64,000 nt of DNA from the NCBI RefSeq assembly GCF_000430685.1, contig NZ_AUMM01000018.1, positions 1 through 64,000 of the forward strand. Direction: 5' to 3'. A model generated the notes under the pieces. It made no database searches. It saw only the letters and a program-made list of their open reading frames with translations, and had not been told where the DNA came from. Source of the stretch: Tuberibacillus calidus DSM 17572 (GTDB taxonomy: Bacteria > Bacillota > Bacilli > Bacillales > Sporolactobacillaceae). Made by a program: the position numbers and the translations under genes. Positions 26,329-36,825 of the stretch are shown here, one piece after another (within the stretch, counting starts at the first letter, position 1; every line of letters begins with the position of its first letter).

Positions 26329-27462
26329 TTACTCCCCTTTCACATGGCTCCATTCACTCCGGTATTTTCTCACATTCGCGTTGTGCTCGTCCAGCGTTTC
26401 CGCATAAAGCACTTTTCCATTTGGGCGAGCATAAAAGTATAGGTTTTTGCTAGGAATCGGATTTAAGACCGCGATAATCGATATTTCGCTTGGGTTATTA
26501 ATTGGACCAGCGGGAAGCCCCTTCACTTTATAAGTGTTATACGGCGAATCGACGTTTAAATCCTTTTCCGTATAAGTCACTATATGCCGCTGTTCAGCGT
26601 ATGAAATCGTCGGATCGGTTTGCAGAAGCATGTTTCGCTTCAACCGATTGTAAAAGACACCGGCGATCTTCCGGCGGTCGGTCTCATTATTGGCCTCACC
26701 TTCAACAAGGGAAGCCATGGTTAATACCTTATGCAAAGAGCCGAGTGAACTCTTCTGAATGTCATCTTGATATTTATTGGCAATCTTACTCGTTTTATCC
26801 AACATGGCTTTAATCATCACATCAAGGCTTGGGTTCTTCTTTGTAAATTGATAAGTCGCCGGGAATAAATATCCTTCCAAAGGATATTTTATATTTTTAT
26901 CCGAAATGGGTGCTTTTAAAAATGGATAATCCTTCAAGTAGTGGGTTTTTATATAATTGCGATCCGCCATTTTCTTTAAAATATCATTTTCGTCTAAATT
27001 CGTCTTCTGAGCAATCCGCTTGGCGATATCTTTCACCCAATAGCCTTCAGGTATGGTTAACGTCAGACCATTGGTATACGTTTTCCCCGATTCCATGATG
27101 CTGATCACTTCATCAATCGTCATAGAAGGCGATAATTGGTAAACACCGGCCATAAAATCGTTTTCATTTTTATATTTGCAGTAGTAATGAAAAACAGTGC
27201 CGTTGCGTATGACCTTTTTTTTCTCGAGAATTTCCCCTATTTCTCCAACCGAAGCACCGTTTGGAATCGTCACGACCACTTTTTTAGCACTATTGGGATC
27301 TAAAGGTTTTAAGGCGCGGTTTATATAGAAATAAACCGATCCGACGCCTGCTAAAATAACGACGATAATGGCCGACAATGCGATGACGACAATGCGTCGT
27401 ACTAACCGATTCTCCTCGGCGCGTTCCAACAACTTTTTATTTTTATCTTCGAAATTAGACAA
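26329..27462 (-). CDS. mltG: Endolytic murein transglycosylase MltG
   Basis: Encodes 377 residues from a TTG start with an AAAGGGG site. A cytoplasmic N-terminus (1-22), one membrane helix (about 23-47), a LysM-like subdomain (VVVTIPNGASVGEIGEIL) and the YceG catalytic domain follow. The catalytic Glu is in LVEGEAN, with LLQTDPTISYA and GLPAGPINNPS conserved. It cuts nascent glycan strands and so limits their length. It probably heads the mltG-trmR-udk group. Confidence 0.94.
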   Translation of the reverse strand: MSNFEDKNKKLLERAEENRLVRRIVVIALSAIIVVILAGVGSVYFYINRALKPLDPNSAKKVVVTIPNGASVGEIGEILEKKKVIRNGTVFHYYCKYKNENDFMAGVYQLSPSMTIDEVISIMESGKTYTNGLTLTIPEGYWVKDIAKRIAQKTNLDENDILKKMADRNYIKTHYLKDYPFLKAPISDKNIKYPLEGYLFPATYQFTKKNPSLDVMIKAMLDKTSKIANKYQDDIQKSSLGSLHKVLTMASLVEGEANNETDRRKIAGVFYNRLKRNMLLQTDPTISYAEQRHIVTYTEKDLNVDSPYNTYKVKGLPAGPINNPSEISIIAVLNPIPSKNLYFYARPNGKVLYAETLDEHNANVRKYRSEWSHVKGE

Positions 27463-27691
27463 TCACGACGCCCCTTTCAAACGTTCACGACAATTATACT
27501 ATAAGTTCGTCACTTGTCGAGATAGGGGCGAAATCTGTAAGGGAAATTTAAAGAAATTTTGCCAAATGAGCGCTATCCACCGCTCTCGCAGTCTATTTAT
27601 CAAATGAAACATTATGACGATCTTACCCATTCAAGATTTTTTACCGTAACCAAGACCTTGGTTGCCCTTATACTAAACTGAAAAATAATGT

Positions 27692-27723
27692 AAAAAAAGC
27701 GGTCTTACAGAGTAAGCCGCTTT
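27692..27723 (-). terminator. Terminator of the ireB-ruvX-yrzB operon
   Basis: On the minus strand AGCGG-CTTAC pairs with GTAAG-CCGCT (one unpaired base), followed by TTTTTTT. The hairpin overlaps the yrzB stop codon. Confidence 0.85.
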
Positions 27724-28022
27724 TAGATTTCTTCTTCTGAGAACGTATTGATCATTTCTTCGACCATGTCCCATTCTTCATCGGTTTCGATCGGGTAGAG
27801 GTTAAAGTCGTCCCCGTTTTCTTCATACCGAAAACCAAATACTTCTTCATAATCGTCATCGTCGGTGTCTTCAGGGGCTTCGACCGGTTTGACGACCATA
27901 TACGATTTTCCGGTCTCCTCGACATCAAAGGTAAAAAGGACGTCAAATAGATGTTCCTCGCCGTTTTCATCGGGAATAATAATGCGGTCTTCTTCATCAT
28001 GTTCATGAATATGGTTTGTCAT
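27723..28022 (-). CDS. yrzB: YrzB, DUF1292 family protein
   Basis: Encodes 99 acidic residues from the ATG at 28022, which follows GGAGG; an earlier in-frame ATG lacks such a site. The sequence [28 protein letters not shown] is the DUF1292 core, followed by [29 protein letters not shown]. Its function is unknown, but it is very often encoded with ruvX and ireB, as here. It overlaps the 3' end of ruvX by 20 bases. Confidence 0.9.
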   Translation of the reverse strand: MTNHIHEHDEEDRIIIPDENGEEHLFDVLFTFDVEETGKSYMVVKPVEAPEDTDDDDYEEVFGFRYEENGDDFNLYPIETDEEWDMVEEMINTFSEEEI

Positions 28023-28452
28023 GATCCGTTCCTCCATTTCGCGTCCGATCCAAATAATTTTGTAAAATTAGGACGGCCGCCATTTTATCAATCACTTTTT
28101 TCCGTTTACCCCGGCTCACGTCAGCTTCAATCAGCCGGCGTTCTGCTTCCATCGTTGATAACCGTTCATCGGACATCACAACAGGTATGTCAAACCGCTT
28201 TCTAAGTTGGCAAGCAAAGGCGAGGCAGTCTTCGCCGCGCTCGCCGACCGTCCCATTCATGTTTTTCGGCAGGCCGACGACTAATCGATCCACTTCATAG
28301 GCCTCGATTAACGCGGCAAGGCGTTGGAATAATTCATGTCTTTTATGTTGCGCATAATGGATGGTTTCAATACCTTGCGCTGTCAGTCCAAGCGCATCGC
28401 TGATCGCTACCCCGACCGTTTTCGTTCCGTAATCTAAGCCCATGATTCGCAT
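28003..28452 (-). CDS. ruvX: RuvX/YqgF, Holliday-junction resolvase-like nuclease
   Basis: Encodes 149 residues with the RNase H-like fold: [16 protein letters not shown] holds the first catalytic Asp, [15 protein letters not shown] is the second motif, and [13 protein letters not shown] and [16 protein letters not shown] supply the remaining acids. Proposed roles are 16S rRNA 5'-end processing and recombination. I take the ATG at 28452 as start because AAGGTG lies six bases upstream; a GTG three codons earlier lacks a spaced site. It overlaps yrzB and follows ireB closely. Confidence 0.92.
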   Translation of the reverse strand: MRIMGLDYGTKTVGVAISDALGLTAQGIETIHYAQHKRHELFQRLAALIEAYEVDRLVVGLPKNMNGTVGERGEDCLAFACQLRKRFDIPVVMSDERLSTMEAERRLIEADVSRGKRKKVIDKMAAVLILQNYLDRTRNGGTDHDKPYS

Positions 28453-28462
28453 AAACGGCACC

Positions 28463-28717
28463 TTAATCCCGATATTTTTCCAAATAGGAGGTCACAAGCT
28501 CTTCAATAATCTCATCACGCTCCACTTTTCGGATGAGATTGCGTGCGTCTTGGTGCCGCGGGATATAGGCGGGGTCTCCCGATAACAGATACCCAACTAT
28601 CTGATTGATCGGATTATACCCTTTGTCTTGCAAGGCTTGATAAACCTTGAACAAGACGTCTTTTATGTCTTGTTTATCCGGATCGTCGTGGAAACTAAAT
28701 TTCATCGTCTTGTCCAC
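28463..28717 (-). CDS. ireB: IreB (YrzL), small regulatory phosphoprotein
   Basis: Encodes 84 residues with the conserved [44 protein letters not shown] segment (split here: [18 protein letters not shown], then [11 protein letters not shown]). IreB is phosphorylated by the PASTA kinase IreK/PrkC in Enterococcus and affects cephalosporin tolerance. The likely start is the GTG at 28717, with AGGGGGAG upstream. It heads ireB-ruvX-yrzB, the order usual in Firmicutes, downstream of alaS. Confidence 0.94.
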   Translation of the reverse strand: MDKTMKFSFHDDPDKQDIKDVLFKVYQALQDKGYNPINQIVGYLLSGDPAYIPRHQDARNLIRKVERDEIIEELVTSYLEKYRD

Positions 28718-28929
28718 AATCGGTCTCCCCCTTATCGCTAAATAACTATTACACTCGCTGAACAGGGTTGATGCTTCAGAACTCCGCTTTAGTTATATGA
28801 AACGGCTCTTAAGGTGAGCGGACGCTTTAAAAAGTCCGTCGCAAACTTTGGTCAACCTTGTCCGGCGCGCTAATCAACGTTGGTTCAGTCATACCCGCTG
28901 CATTCACGGTTCTTACGCTAAATAGGCAC

Positions 28930-31575
28930 TTATTTTCGGCTTAATACACCTTCAATCCATTCTGGCACAAAGGCGAGCGCTTTGTCGAGTTCGGCGACAT
29001 TTTTGCCCCCGGCTTGCGCCATGTCTGGCCGTCCTCCGCCTCCGCCGCCGCAACGTTGGGCGACTTCCTTGACGAGTTTTCCGGCATGGAAGCCCTTTTC
29101 AATCCAATCTTTCGTCACGCCGCAAACGATGTTCACCTTACCATCGTGAGCAGCTGCTAATACCATAATACCCGATTTGACAGTATTTTTTAACTGGTCG
29201 ACGGTCGTTCTCAGCCCATTCATATCCAAACCATCGATTCGATGAACAAGAACCGGAACGCCTCCGATCGTTCTGACGTGATTGACCAGCTCACCGACTT
29301 GTTGTTGACTTAATTTCGCTATGAGTGAGGCTTTTTCCTTTTCCAGCGTCGATATTTGTTCACGCAGGCCATTAATTCTTTCAGGAATGCCATCTAAATT
29401 AGTTTTCAATTCTGATGCTATAGCTTGCATATCTTTTAGGCGTTTATTTAACAAATCAAAGGCGTATTTTCCGGTGACGGCTTCAATGCGCCTTGTACCT
29501 GCGCCTATCCCAGCTTCGGATACGATTTTAAACAGGCCGATTTCCGCTGAATTTCGCACGTGGCAGCCACCGCACAATTCCAAACTGTAATCGCCGATTT
29601 TTACGACGCGGACAATGTCCCCGTATTTTTCTCCGAATAACGCCATCGCCCCCATGGCTTTGGCTTCCTGCAAGCCTTTTTCCATCGTCTCCACAGGTAG
29701 GGATGCCCATATTTTTTCATTAACAATGGCTTCAATCTGCGCCAACTCTTCTTCCGTGATTTTTCCAAAATGGGAAAAATCGAAGCGCAATCGATCCGGG
29801 GCAACGAGTGATCCGGCTTGGTTAACATGAGAACCAAGGACATCTTTTAATGCTTGATGCAAAAGATGGGTCGCCGAATGGTTGCGTTCCGCATGCCGGC
29901 GGCGTTCACTGTCGATTTTTGCGACAAACTGGTCGCCGACAGTCACCTCTCCTTTTTCTACTACAACAGTATGCAAGTTCTGACCGTTTGGCGCTTTTTG
30001 AACGTCCTTAACAATAAGTTTTGCCTGCTCGTTTTCGATGACACCGATATCTGCAACTTGTCCACCGCTTTCGGCATAAAACGGGGTCTGATCAAGCATC
30101 ACGAGCACTTCTTCGCCGGCTTGGGCTTTCGTGATGCGTTCATTGTTTTTAATCATAACGGTCAAAACGGCTGAAGCCTTTTGTTCACCATAGCCGATAA
30201 AACGGCTTTCTTCTGTAATTTCCCGCAATGTCGTGTTTTGCACGTGCATGGAATCAACATCTTGGCGGGCATTTCGAGCTCTTTCTCTTTGTGCGCTTAA
30301 CGCCTTTTCAAAACCTTCAAGGTCGACCTTTAAGCCTTCTTTTTGGGCATATTCTTCGGTTAATTCAACCGGAAAACCGAATGTATCATAAAGTTTAAAT
30401 GCCTCTTCCCCTGATAGGACGGTTTCGCCCCGCTCTTTCGCCGTTTTGATTAACCCTGAGAGAATCGCCACACCTTCATGCAAGGTTTCATGGAAGCGCT
30501 CCTCTTCGGAACGGATGACTTTTTGCACATAAGGAATGTTGGCGCGCAAATTGTCATAGAAATCACCCATGATGTCGGCGACAACCGGCACGAGTTCATA
30601 CATAAACGGTTTTTCAAGACCGAGGTCCATCGCAAAGCGGACAGCCCGACGGATTAGACGGCGTAAAACATAACCACGGCCCTCATTGGAAGGCAGTGCC
30701 CCATCTGAGATGGCAAACGTAACGGTCCGAATGTGATCGCTGATGACCTTAAACGCTGTGTCACCCTCTTTGGATGCGCCGTATTGTTTTCCGGAGATGC
30801 GTTCGATTTGCTGAATGATCGGCAGGAACAGATCCGTATCAAAGTTGGTCTTCCCGTCTTGAATAACCGAAACCATGCGCTCAAGGCCCATCCCTGTATC
30901 AATGTTTTTCTTTGGTAGCGGTGTATATGAACCGTCAGGATTATGGTTAAATTGCGAAAAGACGAGGTTCCAAACTTCTAGATAACGCTCGTTTTCGCCT
31001 CCCGGATACAATTCCGGGTCATTCGGGTCATCACCGTATTCCGGCCCGCGGTCATAAAAAATTTCAGAGTTCGGTCCACAAGGGCCTTCGCCGATATCCC
31101 AGAAGTTTTCTTTCAGGCGAATAATCCGCTCTTCCGGAAGCCCTATTTCTTTATTCCAGATTTCAAAGGCTTCATCATCTTCGGGATGAATGGTGACCGA
31201 AAGCCGATCCGGCTCAAAACCAATCCAGTTTTGATCCGTTAAGAATTCCCACGCCCAATGAATGGCTTCCCTTTTAAAATAATCACCAACCGAGAAATTG
31301 CCGAGCATTTCAAAAAATGTATGGTGGCGGGCGGTGATGCCGACATTTTCAATATCATTTGTGCGGATCGCTTTTTGGGCATTGCAAATGCGCGGATTAT
31401 CCGGAACGACACGTCCATCGAAATATTTTTTTAACGTGGCAACCCCACTGTTGATCCAGAGCAGTGACGGATCATCAACGGGAATGAGTGAAGCGCTTGG
31501 CTCCACCTTATGCCCTTTTTCTTTGAAAAAATCGAGGAACATTTGACGGACTTCCTTTGACGTTAAACGTTTCAT
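28930..31575 (-). CDS. alaS: Alanyl-tRNA synthetase
   Basis: Encodes 881 residues from the ATG at 31575 ([17 protein letters not shown]), which has a GGAGGT site; the open frame continues upstream into the T-box leader but is not translated. The class II catalytic core includes [22 protein letters not shown] and the [11 protein letters not shown] region. The editing domain has [11 protein letters not shown] and CGGCHV zinc-binding residues, and the C-terminal DHHA1 domain ends with [15 protein letters not shown]. Expression is controlled by a T-box leader responding to uncharged tRNA-Ala. Confidence 0.98.
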   Translation of the reverse strand: MKRLTSKEVRQMFLDFFKEKGHKVEPSASLIPVDDPSLLWINSGVATLKKYFDGRVVPDNPRICNAQKAIRTNDIENVGITARHHTFFEMLGNFSVGDYFKREAIHWAWEFLTDQNWIGFEPDRLSVTIHPEDDEAFEIWNKEIGLPEERIIRLKENFWDIGEGPCGPNSEIFYDRGPEYGDDPNDPELYPGGENERYLEVWNLVFSQFNHNPDGSYTPLPKKNIDTGMGLERMVSVIQDGKTNFDTDLFLPIIQQIERISGKQYGASKEGDTAFKVISDHIRTVTFAISDGALPSNEGRGYVLRRLIRRAVRFAMDLGLEKPFMYELVPVVADIMGDFYDNLRANIPYVQKVIRSEEERFHETLHEGVAILSGLIKTAKERGETVLSGEEAFKLYDTFGFPVELTEEYAQKEGLKVDLEGFEKALSAQRERARNARQDVDSMHVQNTTLREITEESRFIGYGEQKASAVLTVMIKNNERITKAQAGEEVLVMLDQTPFYAESGGQVADIGVIENEQAKLIVKDVQKAPNGQNLHTVVVEKGEVTVGDQFVAKIDSERRRHAERNHSATHLLHQALKDVLGSHVNQAGSLVAPDRLRFDFSHFGKITEEELAQIEAIVNEKIWASLPVETMEKGLQEAKAMGAMALFGEKYGDIVRVVKIGDYSLELCGGCHVRNSAEIGLFKIVSEAGIGAGTRRIEAVTGKYAFDLLNKRLKDMQAIASELKTNLDGIPERINGLREQISTLEKEKASLIAKLSQQQVGELVNHVRTIGGVPVLVHRIDGLDMNGLRTTVDQLKNTVKSGIMVLAAAHDGKVNIVCGVTKDWIEKGFHAGKLVKEVAQRCGGGGGGRPDMAQAGGKNVAELDKALAFVPEWIEGVLSRK

Positions 31576-31589
31576 GACAACGACCTCCA

Positions 31590-31853
31590 TTTTTCTTGTA
31601 AAAATAATAAAAACCCCCATCCACACAGGGACGAGAGTTGTGCTCACGCGGTACCACCCTGGTTACAAGGCGTAAAGACGCACTTGTCACCTCCACTGAT
31701 GTTAACGGGTCAACCGGCAGGGATTAGCTGCACTCCGGAGTGGCATCCGTCCGACTCCCCTATGGATTTTCTTTCAGCCGTGGAAAATCCTCTCTGGTTA
31801 GGCCGTCGTACGGTTCGCTCCATCAACGCATTTCACGTATAAAAACGGATTAT
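31590..31853 (-). promoter_or_regulatory. T-box leader of alaS
   Basis: On the minus strand the leader contains the antiterminator sequence AGGGTGGTACCGCG (31647-31660). A GC hairpin and T-run (ending near 31600) follow as the terminator. In Stem I a GCC triplet (31742-31744) precedes ACTCCGGAGTG. Aligned with the hisS leader, it occupies the same place as a CAC triplet there, so GCC is a plausible Ala specifier. Uncharged tRNA-Ala would stabilise the antiterminator. Confidence 0.92.
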
Positions 31854-31859
31854 GCCGTC

Positions 31860-31889
31860 ATTATAGATGAGAATCTTCTTCGTTGTCAA
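31860..31889 (-). promoter_or_regulatory. Consensus sigma-A promoter of alaS
   Basis: A perfect TTGACA (31884-31889) and a perfect TATAAT (31860-31865) lie 18 bases apart on the minus strand. The promoter lies over the last codons and stop of the upstream permease gene; the -10 overlaps its TAA. Confidence 0.9.
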
Positions 31890-32952
31890 TTTTTTTTGCG
31901 TAGTAATGCCAAAAATGGCGGATGAAGACGCGCAAAGTGATAAAAATCGGCACCGCCACAAGCATGCCGAGCACCCCACCCATATCGCCGCCGACAACAA
32001 GTGACAGCATGATAAAAATCGGATGAATGTTGACGCTTTTTCCGACAATCAATGGGCTGAGGATGTTGCCCTCCAAAAAATGAAGAACCAGAATGAACGC
32101 TGTGACAAAAATCGCTTTTTTTACAGATAGCGTCACAGCAATAAGAATCGCTGGCACAGCGCCGATTGCTGGTCCGAAATAGGGGATGATATCGGTGATC
32201 CCAATAAAAATACCTAAAATCACTGAGTAAGGCATGTGGAGAAGCCATAGGCCGACCGTTGCGATTGCACCCAAAGCAAAGCAAACCATGAGCTGTCCGC
32301 GTATATAACTGCCAAGTGAGATGTCGATCTCATGGACAAGGCGAACCGCTTCTTTTCGCCATTTCTTTGGCGTATGCCGATACAGCCAAGATTTGATGGC
32401 TTCCAAATCCTTTAATAAATAAAATACTATAAACGGAATCAATAAAATGGTGAAAATAGACCGGAACAATTTTTGAATGCCTTCAACAATTTTGCGAACG
32501 ATGTTGTTGACACCTTGTTCCACCGAGGCAAGGAGCCGATCAAAGTGGTCATGAACCGTTTCCGGGAAGTCGGATGTCGCGTAATAGAAATGATTCACCT
32601 CATGATGATAAAGCCTGGACAATTCCGGAGCTTGTTTGGCAAAACTCCTTAATTGTTCCACAAAGATCGGCGCCCCTTTGACACCCGCATAGATGACCGT
32701 CCCAAAAAACAAGACATAGATGATAAGGATCGAAAGCGTTCTTGGTAGACCTTGTTGGTGAAGTTTTTCTATCAGTGGATGCAAAAGATAAGCAATCAAA
32801 ACTGCGATGAGAAAAGGGGCGAGAATAGCCAAGAGATAGCCAATGGCATGGCCAATGTACGGCAGCAGTTTTAGTATAATCCAGCAATTTAAAAAGATAA
32901 GCAAAAGGACGAGCAAACGCTTCAACCAAACGCCAACCGACCACTTTTTCAT
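31861..32952 (-). CDS. AI-2E family membrane permease
   Basis: Encodes 363 residues from the ATG at 32952, which follows GGAGGG; the frame opens 15 codons earlier without a site. About seven or eight membrane helices are visible: two to three at the N-terminus (LLLIFLNCWIILKLLPYIG, LLAILAPFLIAVLIAYLLHP), a hydrophilic amphipathic middle, and a C-terminal cluster with GITDIIPYFGPAIGAVPA, the family signature. Members have been linked to AI-2 export, Na+/H+ exchange and osmoprotection, so the substrate is open. B. subtilis has such a gene (yrrI) at the same place next to alaS. Its 3' end carries the alaS promoter. Confidence 0.92.
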   Translation of the reverse strand: MKKWSVGVWLKRLLVLLLIFLNCWIILKLLPYIGHAIGYLLAILAPFLIAVLIAYLLHPLIEKLHQQGLPRTLSILIIYVLFFGTVIYAGVKGAPIFVEQLRSFAKQAPELSRLYHHEVNHFYYATSDFPETVHDHFDRLLASVEQGVNNIVRKIVEGIQKLFRSIFTILLIPFIVFYLLKDLEAIKSWLYRHTPKKWRKEAVRLVHEIDISLGSYIRGQLMVCFALGAIATVGLWLLHMPYSVILGIFIGITDIIPYFGPAIGAVPAILIAVTLSVKKAIFVTAFILVLHFLEGNILSPLIVGKSVNIHPIFIMLSLVVGGDMGGVLGMLVAVPIFITLRVFIRHFWHYYAKKIDNEEDSHL

Positions 32953-33045
32953 AAAAAATCCCTCCGTTCTTATCATGCACAAACCAAGCCGGTTCAATCA
33001 TACGGAGGAATCAAGGACAGTGGCCTTCATCTAAAAGGCCATTGA

Positions 33046-33237
33046 TTATGCATTTTCAACGCGCAATTCACTTTCATCGAATAGATCATCCAATGTTGTC
33101 AAGCTGCCATCTTCTTCAACTTGGCTGAGCGACAACCGCCCCTGAATAAGCGACAATTCGATGAAACAATCCCAACAGTAAAATTGATTCGTGCCGATTT
33201 TCCCTAAATTTTTGCTTTTACAATTTGGACAATGCAT
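33046..33237 (-). CDS. YrzR-like small zinc-ribbon protein
   Basis: Encodes 63 residues from the ATG at 33237 (GAGGTGA upstream). MHCPNCKSKNLGKIGTNQFYCWDCFIELS contains two CxxC pairs 17 residues apart, forming a zinc ribbon. The acidic C-terminus includes VEEDGSLTTLDDLFDE. A short protein of this type, YrzR, occurs near alaS in B. subtilis. Its function is unknown. It lies about 90 bases upstream of the AI-2E permease gene in the same direction. Confidence 0.82.
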   Translation of the reverse strand: MHCPNCKSKNLGKIGTNQFYCWDCFIELSLIQGRLSLSQVEEDGSLTTLDDLFDESELRVENA

Positions 33238-33440
33238 CAACTTCACCTCATGCCACAGCTTTTCCATTTTTTCGGCTTTTCATACGAGCATTTTCCAATC
33301 CGGCCAAGTTTTCACAATCAACATTGGGTCAAAAGGCTTATCATGCCCTATGACATTCGAACTGTTTTTATCCAAACTTTTCGATAACCCACACAAATCG
33401 AAAAAAATGCCTTATATTATTTGAAAAGGAGGTTGGCAGA

Positions 33441-34418
33441 ATGGCAGAAATGAAGCTCATCCCTTATCGCTTGGAACAAGTGTTGGAGACGGCCGGTGAA
33501 ACCCCACAGGGTGTGGAACTGGTTCAAGCTCCGGCTGTATGGCAGGAAAGCCGAATGGGCGAAGGAGTGGTCGTTGCCGTTATCGATACCGGTGTACAAG
33601 CCGACCATCCCGACCTCAAAGGACGAATCATCGACGGACGCAATTTTACGACAGACTACAATGGTGACCCTCATCAATTTTCCGATAACAATGGGCATGG
33701 GACGCATGTCGCGGGAACGATTGCAGCCAACAACGATGAAAATGGCGTCGTCGGTGTTGCTCCGAAAGCAAAGATTTTGGCATTAAAAGTGTTAACCGCA
33801 GACGGAAGCGGTCAGTACCAGTGGATTATTGACGCTATCAACTATGCGGTCGATTGGAAAGGACCAAATGGGGAAAAAGTTGGGGTCATCTCGATGTCAC
33901 TGGGCGGGCCGGATGATGATGAAGACCTGCATAACGCGATTAAAAAAGCCGTTGCTAATGGCATTCCCGTTGTCGTCGCCGCCGGAAATGATGGAGACGA
34001 CGACGATCGCACCCCGGAATATTCTTATCCTGGGGATTACAATGAAGTGATTCAAGTAGGAGCCATTGACTTCAATCTTAAGCTTGCCCCTTTTTCCAAT
34101 ACGAATGATGAAATTGACTTGGTGGCACCGGGTGTGAATATTTTATCAACCTTCCCAACGAACCGATACGCTGTGTTATCAGGAACATCCATGGCTACCC
34201 CGCACGTTTCCGGAGCAGTTGCCCTTTTGATTAATGCCACAAAAGACTATTTCGGACGGAACTTAACCGAAGCAGAACTGTACGCCCAACTCGTAAAAAG
34301 GACATTTCCTTTAGGGTTATCGGGACAAGCGGAAGGAAATGGACTCGTTTATTTGAACCTTGTTGAAAAAATTCGTGAGTCTATTAATATTAACAATACC
34401 CCTTTAGGCCATGCCTAA
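33441..34418 (+). CDS. Intracellular subtilisin-type serine protease (IspA-like)
   Basis: Encodes 325 residues without a signal peptide. The catalytic triad is Asp49 (AVIDTGV), His86 ([10 protein letters not shown]) and Ser250 (SGTSMATPH). The N-terminal 20 residues hold the KLIPY motif, which in intracellular serine proteases lies across the active site and keeps the enzyme inactive until it is removed. The oxyanion Asn is in [10 protein letters not shown]. Intracellular subtilisins degrade cytoplasmic protein in late stationary phase and sporulation. The ATG has an AAAGGAGG site, and a strong terminator follows, so the gene is monocistronic. Confidence 0.94.
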   Translation: MAEMKLIPYRLEQVLETAGETPQGVELVQAPAVWQESRMGEGVVVAVIDTGVQADHPDLKGRIIDGRNFTTDYNGDPHQFSDNNGHGTHVAGTIAANNDENGVVGVAPKAKILALKVLTADGSGQYQWIIDAINYAVDWKGPNGEKVGVISMSLGGPDDDEDLHNAIKKAVANGIPVVVAAGNDGDDDDRTPEYSYPGDYNEVIQVGAIDFNLKLAPFSNTNDEIDLVAPGVNILSTFPTNRYAVLSGTSMATPHVSGAVALLINATKDYFGRNLTEAELYAQLVKRTFPLGLSGQAEGNGLVYLNLVEKIRESININNTPLGHA

Positions 34419-34438
34419 AATTGGACAATCTCTCTAAA

Positions 34439-34480
34439 AAAAAGTTGATCCACGAGCATGTTCTCATGGGTCAACTTTTT
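34439..34480. terminator. Bidirectional terminator between the protease gene and recD2
   Basis: AAAAAGTTGA (34439-34448) pairs with TCAACTTTTT (34471-34480), and CCA/TGG and GAG/CTC extend the stem inward with small mismatches. It overlaps the end of recD2. Confidence 0.88.
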
Positions 34481-36810
34481 TAAATAAACACTTCCTCAAA
34501 TGGGAAGTCGTCTTCGCTATCGTTTACGCTTTTTGCAAATCGCTGTTCCAGCTTCTCTTTTAATCGCGAATGCCTGCGGTCGACATCGGTTTGGTCGATC
34601 GCATATCTTAGGGCCGCCCCTTCCCCGCACATGATTAAATAAGATTTACTGCGAGTAATTGCCGTATAGATTAAATTGCGGCGCAGCATGCGGTGATAGC
34701 CCCGTACGACGGGAAGGACGACGATCGGGAATTCACTACCTTGCGATTTATGAATCGAACAACAATACGCAAGGGTAATTTGATTTAAATCCCGCCTTAA
34801 ATATGAAACTTCAATCCCATCAAACGAAACAACGAGCATGTCTTCGTTTTCTTTCGTTTCCTTAGCCCAAAATATGGCCACGATTTCCCCAATATCACCA
34901 TTAAAGACATTCGCATCGGGATTGTTGATGAGCTGCAACACCTTATCCCCCGCCCGAAAGACACGATCACCGAATTTTAACGAGCGCTTATCTTCGCTTT
35001 CAGGGTTAAACAAATTTTGCAACGCTTCATTAAGGGCGTCGATGCCGGCATTGCCCTTGTAAATCGGCGCTAACACCTGAATGTCCCTCGCCGTGTAACC
35101 TTTTTTAATAGCGTTTTCGCATACTTGACAGACGACATCGATGATTTGCGCTTGTTGGCAGTAGAAAAAGCGGCGATCCTCTTTTGGCTGATCAAAATCA
35201 TCAGGCAAATGCCCGTTTTTAATCGCATGGGCCAGTTCAACGATCGATGAACCTTCAGCTTGCCGGTAAATATCCGTCAATTTGACTGTCGGTATGACCC
35301 CTGAGTTGATCAGATCATTTAAAACTTGTCCGGGTCCGACAGAAGGGAGCTGGTCCTCATCGCCAACAATGATCACTTGAGTGGGAAGCGCGAGTGATTT
35401 CAGCAAATGGTTAGCCAGCCAAATATCGACCATCGACATTTCATCGATAATGAGGAGGCGGACAGAGAGCGGCTCTTCTTCATCATGTTCAAATTGACCA
35501 CCGCTACCGCGCCAGCCGAGCAAGCGATGGATGGTCGATGCCGGTAGACCGGTCGATTCACTCATCCGTTTTGCCGCCCGTCCCGTCGGTGCCGCCAAAG
35601 CGATCGGAAAGGGCGTGCCGTTACCATAATCTTTAGGGTTTAGGGACAGGCCGTTTATTTCGGCAAAAATCTCAACGATGCCTTTAATCACTGTGGTTTT
35701 TCCTGTTCCGGGACCACCGGTCAGCACCATAATGGGTGAGGATAAAGCGGTGCGGATCGCTTCGCGTTGCGAGTCGGCATATTGAATGCCAATCCTTTCC
35801 TCCAATGCACCAAGCGCCTCAAAGAATTCACTTTCGGAAAAGCCACCAGCAAACTCCGTCTGTTCTGACAGCTTTTTCACAGACGTCACGAGACCTTTTT
35901 CCGCAAAATATAAAGAAGGTAGGTAAACATCCTCTTCTTCGATGACTAATTTCCCCTCTTCTTCTAGAATCTCCATCTCGTGTTTAATGGCTTGCGGATC
36001 GATGGTTTCTTCTTGACTTGATAAAAGTTTTTCCGTCCCTTTTACGGTTTCATCATACGGCATGAAAACATGGCCATCGTTCATACAACATTCGTTCAGC
36101 CAGTAAAGGATCCCGGCTTGAATGCGCTCGGGATGATGCCCGCTCAACCCCAAAAGACGGCCGATTTCATCAGCACGTTGAAACCCGATGCCCTCTACAT
36201 CTTGAATCAATCGATAGGGGTTGTTTTGGATGATCTCTAACGCCTGGTTGCCATAGGTTTGATAGATTTTCATCGACAATTGCGGGCCAAACCCGAAATC
36301 GGACAGGCCGATCATCACTTTTTCCAAACCTTGATGCTCGAGCAATGTTTCATAGATAAACGTTGCTTTGTCTTTGGATAGCTTCGGGACCTGCTGTAAA
36401 CAATCGGGATTTTCCAAAATCATCGAGATGGCTTTTTCTCCTAAAGTATCCACAATGCTCTCCGCCGTTTTCCGACCGATTCCCGGGAAAAGATCCCCTG
36501 ATAAATATTGAGCAATGCCTGCTTTGGATTGGGGCAAGAGTTTGCGAAATTGCTGAACTTCATATTGTTCGCCGTAGCGCGGATGGCGCTTGATGGTCCC
36601 GAAAAACTGATACGTTTCGTGCAAGTGAATGACGGGAAAATAACCGCAAACCGCGATGTCCTTATGACTAATGGCTTCATTCGTTTCTTCAATCTTTACC
36701 CTCATGACGGTATAGGCATTCTCTTCGCTATGGAAAATAATGTGATGCGGCGTTCCCTTAATATATTTTTTCTCCTCGGAAAAGAGATCCAATGCGGATT
36801 GTTCGTTCAT
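34480..36810 (-). CDS. recD2: RecD2 helicase (YrrC)
   Basis: Encodes 776 residues. An N-terminal OB-like and helix-hairpin-helix region (FPGIGRKTAESIVDTLG, VEGIGFQRADEIG) precedes a SF1B helicase core: Walker A LTGGPGTGKTTVIKG, Walker B LLIIDEMSMVD, motif III VIIVGDEDQLPSVGPG and motif VI YTAITRSKSYLI. This is the RecD2 arrangement found in organisms without RecBC partners; it is a 5'-3' helicase that acts in repair and at replication forks. The gene follows the TPR gene yrrB by 15 bases, as in B. subtilis. Confidence 0.95.
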   Translation of the reverse strand: MNEQSALDLFSEEKKYIKGTPHHIIFHSEENAYTVMRVKIEETNEAISHKDIAVCGYFPVIHLHETYQFFGTIKRHPRYGEQYEVQQFRKLLPQSKAGIAQYLSGDLFPGIGRKTAESIVDTLGEKAISMILENPDCLQQVPKLSKDKATFIYETLLEHQGLEKVMIGLSDFGFGPQLSMKIYQTYGNQALEIIQNNPYRLIQDVEGIGFQRADEIGRLLGLSGHHPERIQAGILYWLNECCMNDGHVFMPYDETVKGTEKLLSSQEETIDPQAIKHEMEILEEEGKLVIEEEDVYLPSLYFAEKGLVTSVKKLSEQTEFAGGFSESEFFEALGALEERIGIQYADSQREAIRTALSSPIMVLTGGPGTGKTTVIKGIVEIFAEINGLSLNPKDYGNGTPFPIALAAPTGRAAKRMSESTGLPASTIHRLLGWRGSGGQFEHDEEEPLSVRLLIIDEMSMVDIWLANHLLKSLALPTQVIIVGDEDQLPSVGPGQVLNDLINSGVIPTVKLTDIYRQAEGSSIVELAHAIKNGHLPDDFDQPKEDRRFFYCQQAQIIDVVCQVCENAIKKGYTARDIQVLAPIYKGNAGIDALNEALQNLFNPESEDKRSLKFGDRVFRAGDKVLQLINNPDANVFNGDIGEIVAIFWAKETKENEDMLVVSFDGIEVSYLRRDLNQITLAYCCSIHKSQGSEFPIVVLPVVRGYHRMLRRNLIYTAITRSKSYLIMCGEGAALRYAIDQTDVDRRHSRLKEKLEQRFAKSVNDSEDDFPFEEVFI

Positions 36811-36825
36811 CGCGCTTCGCTTCCT

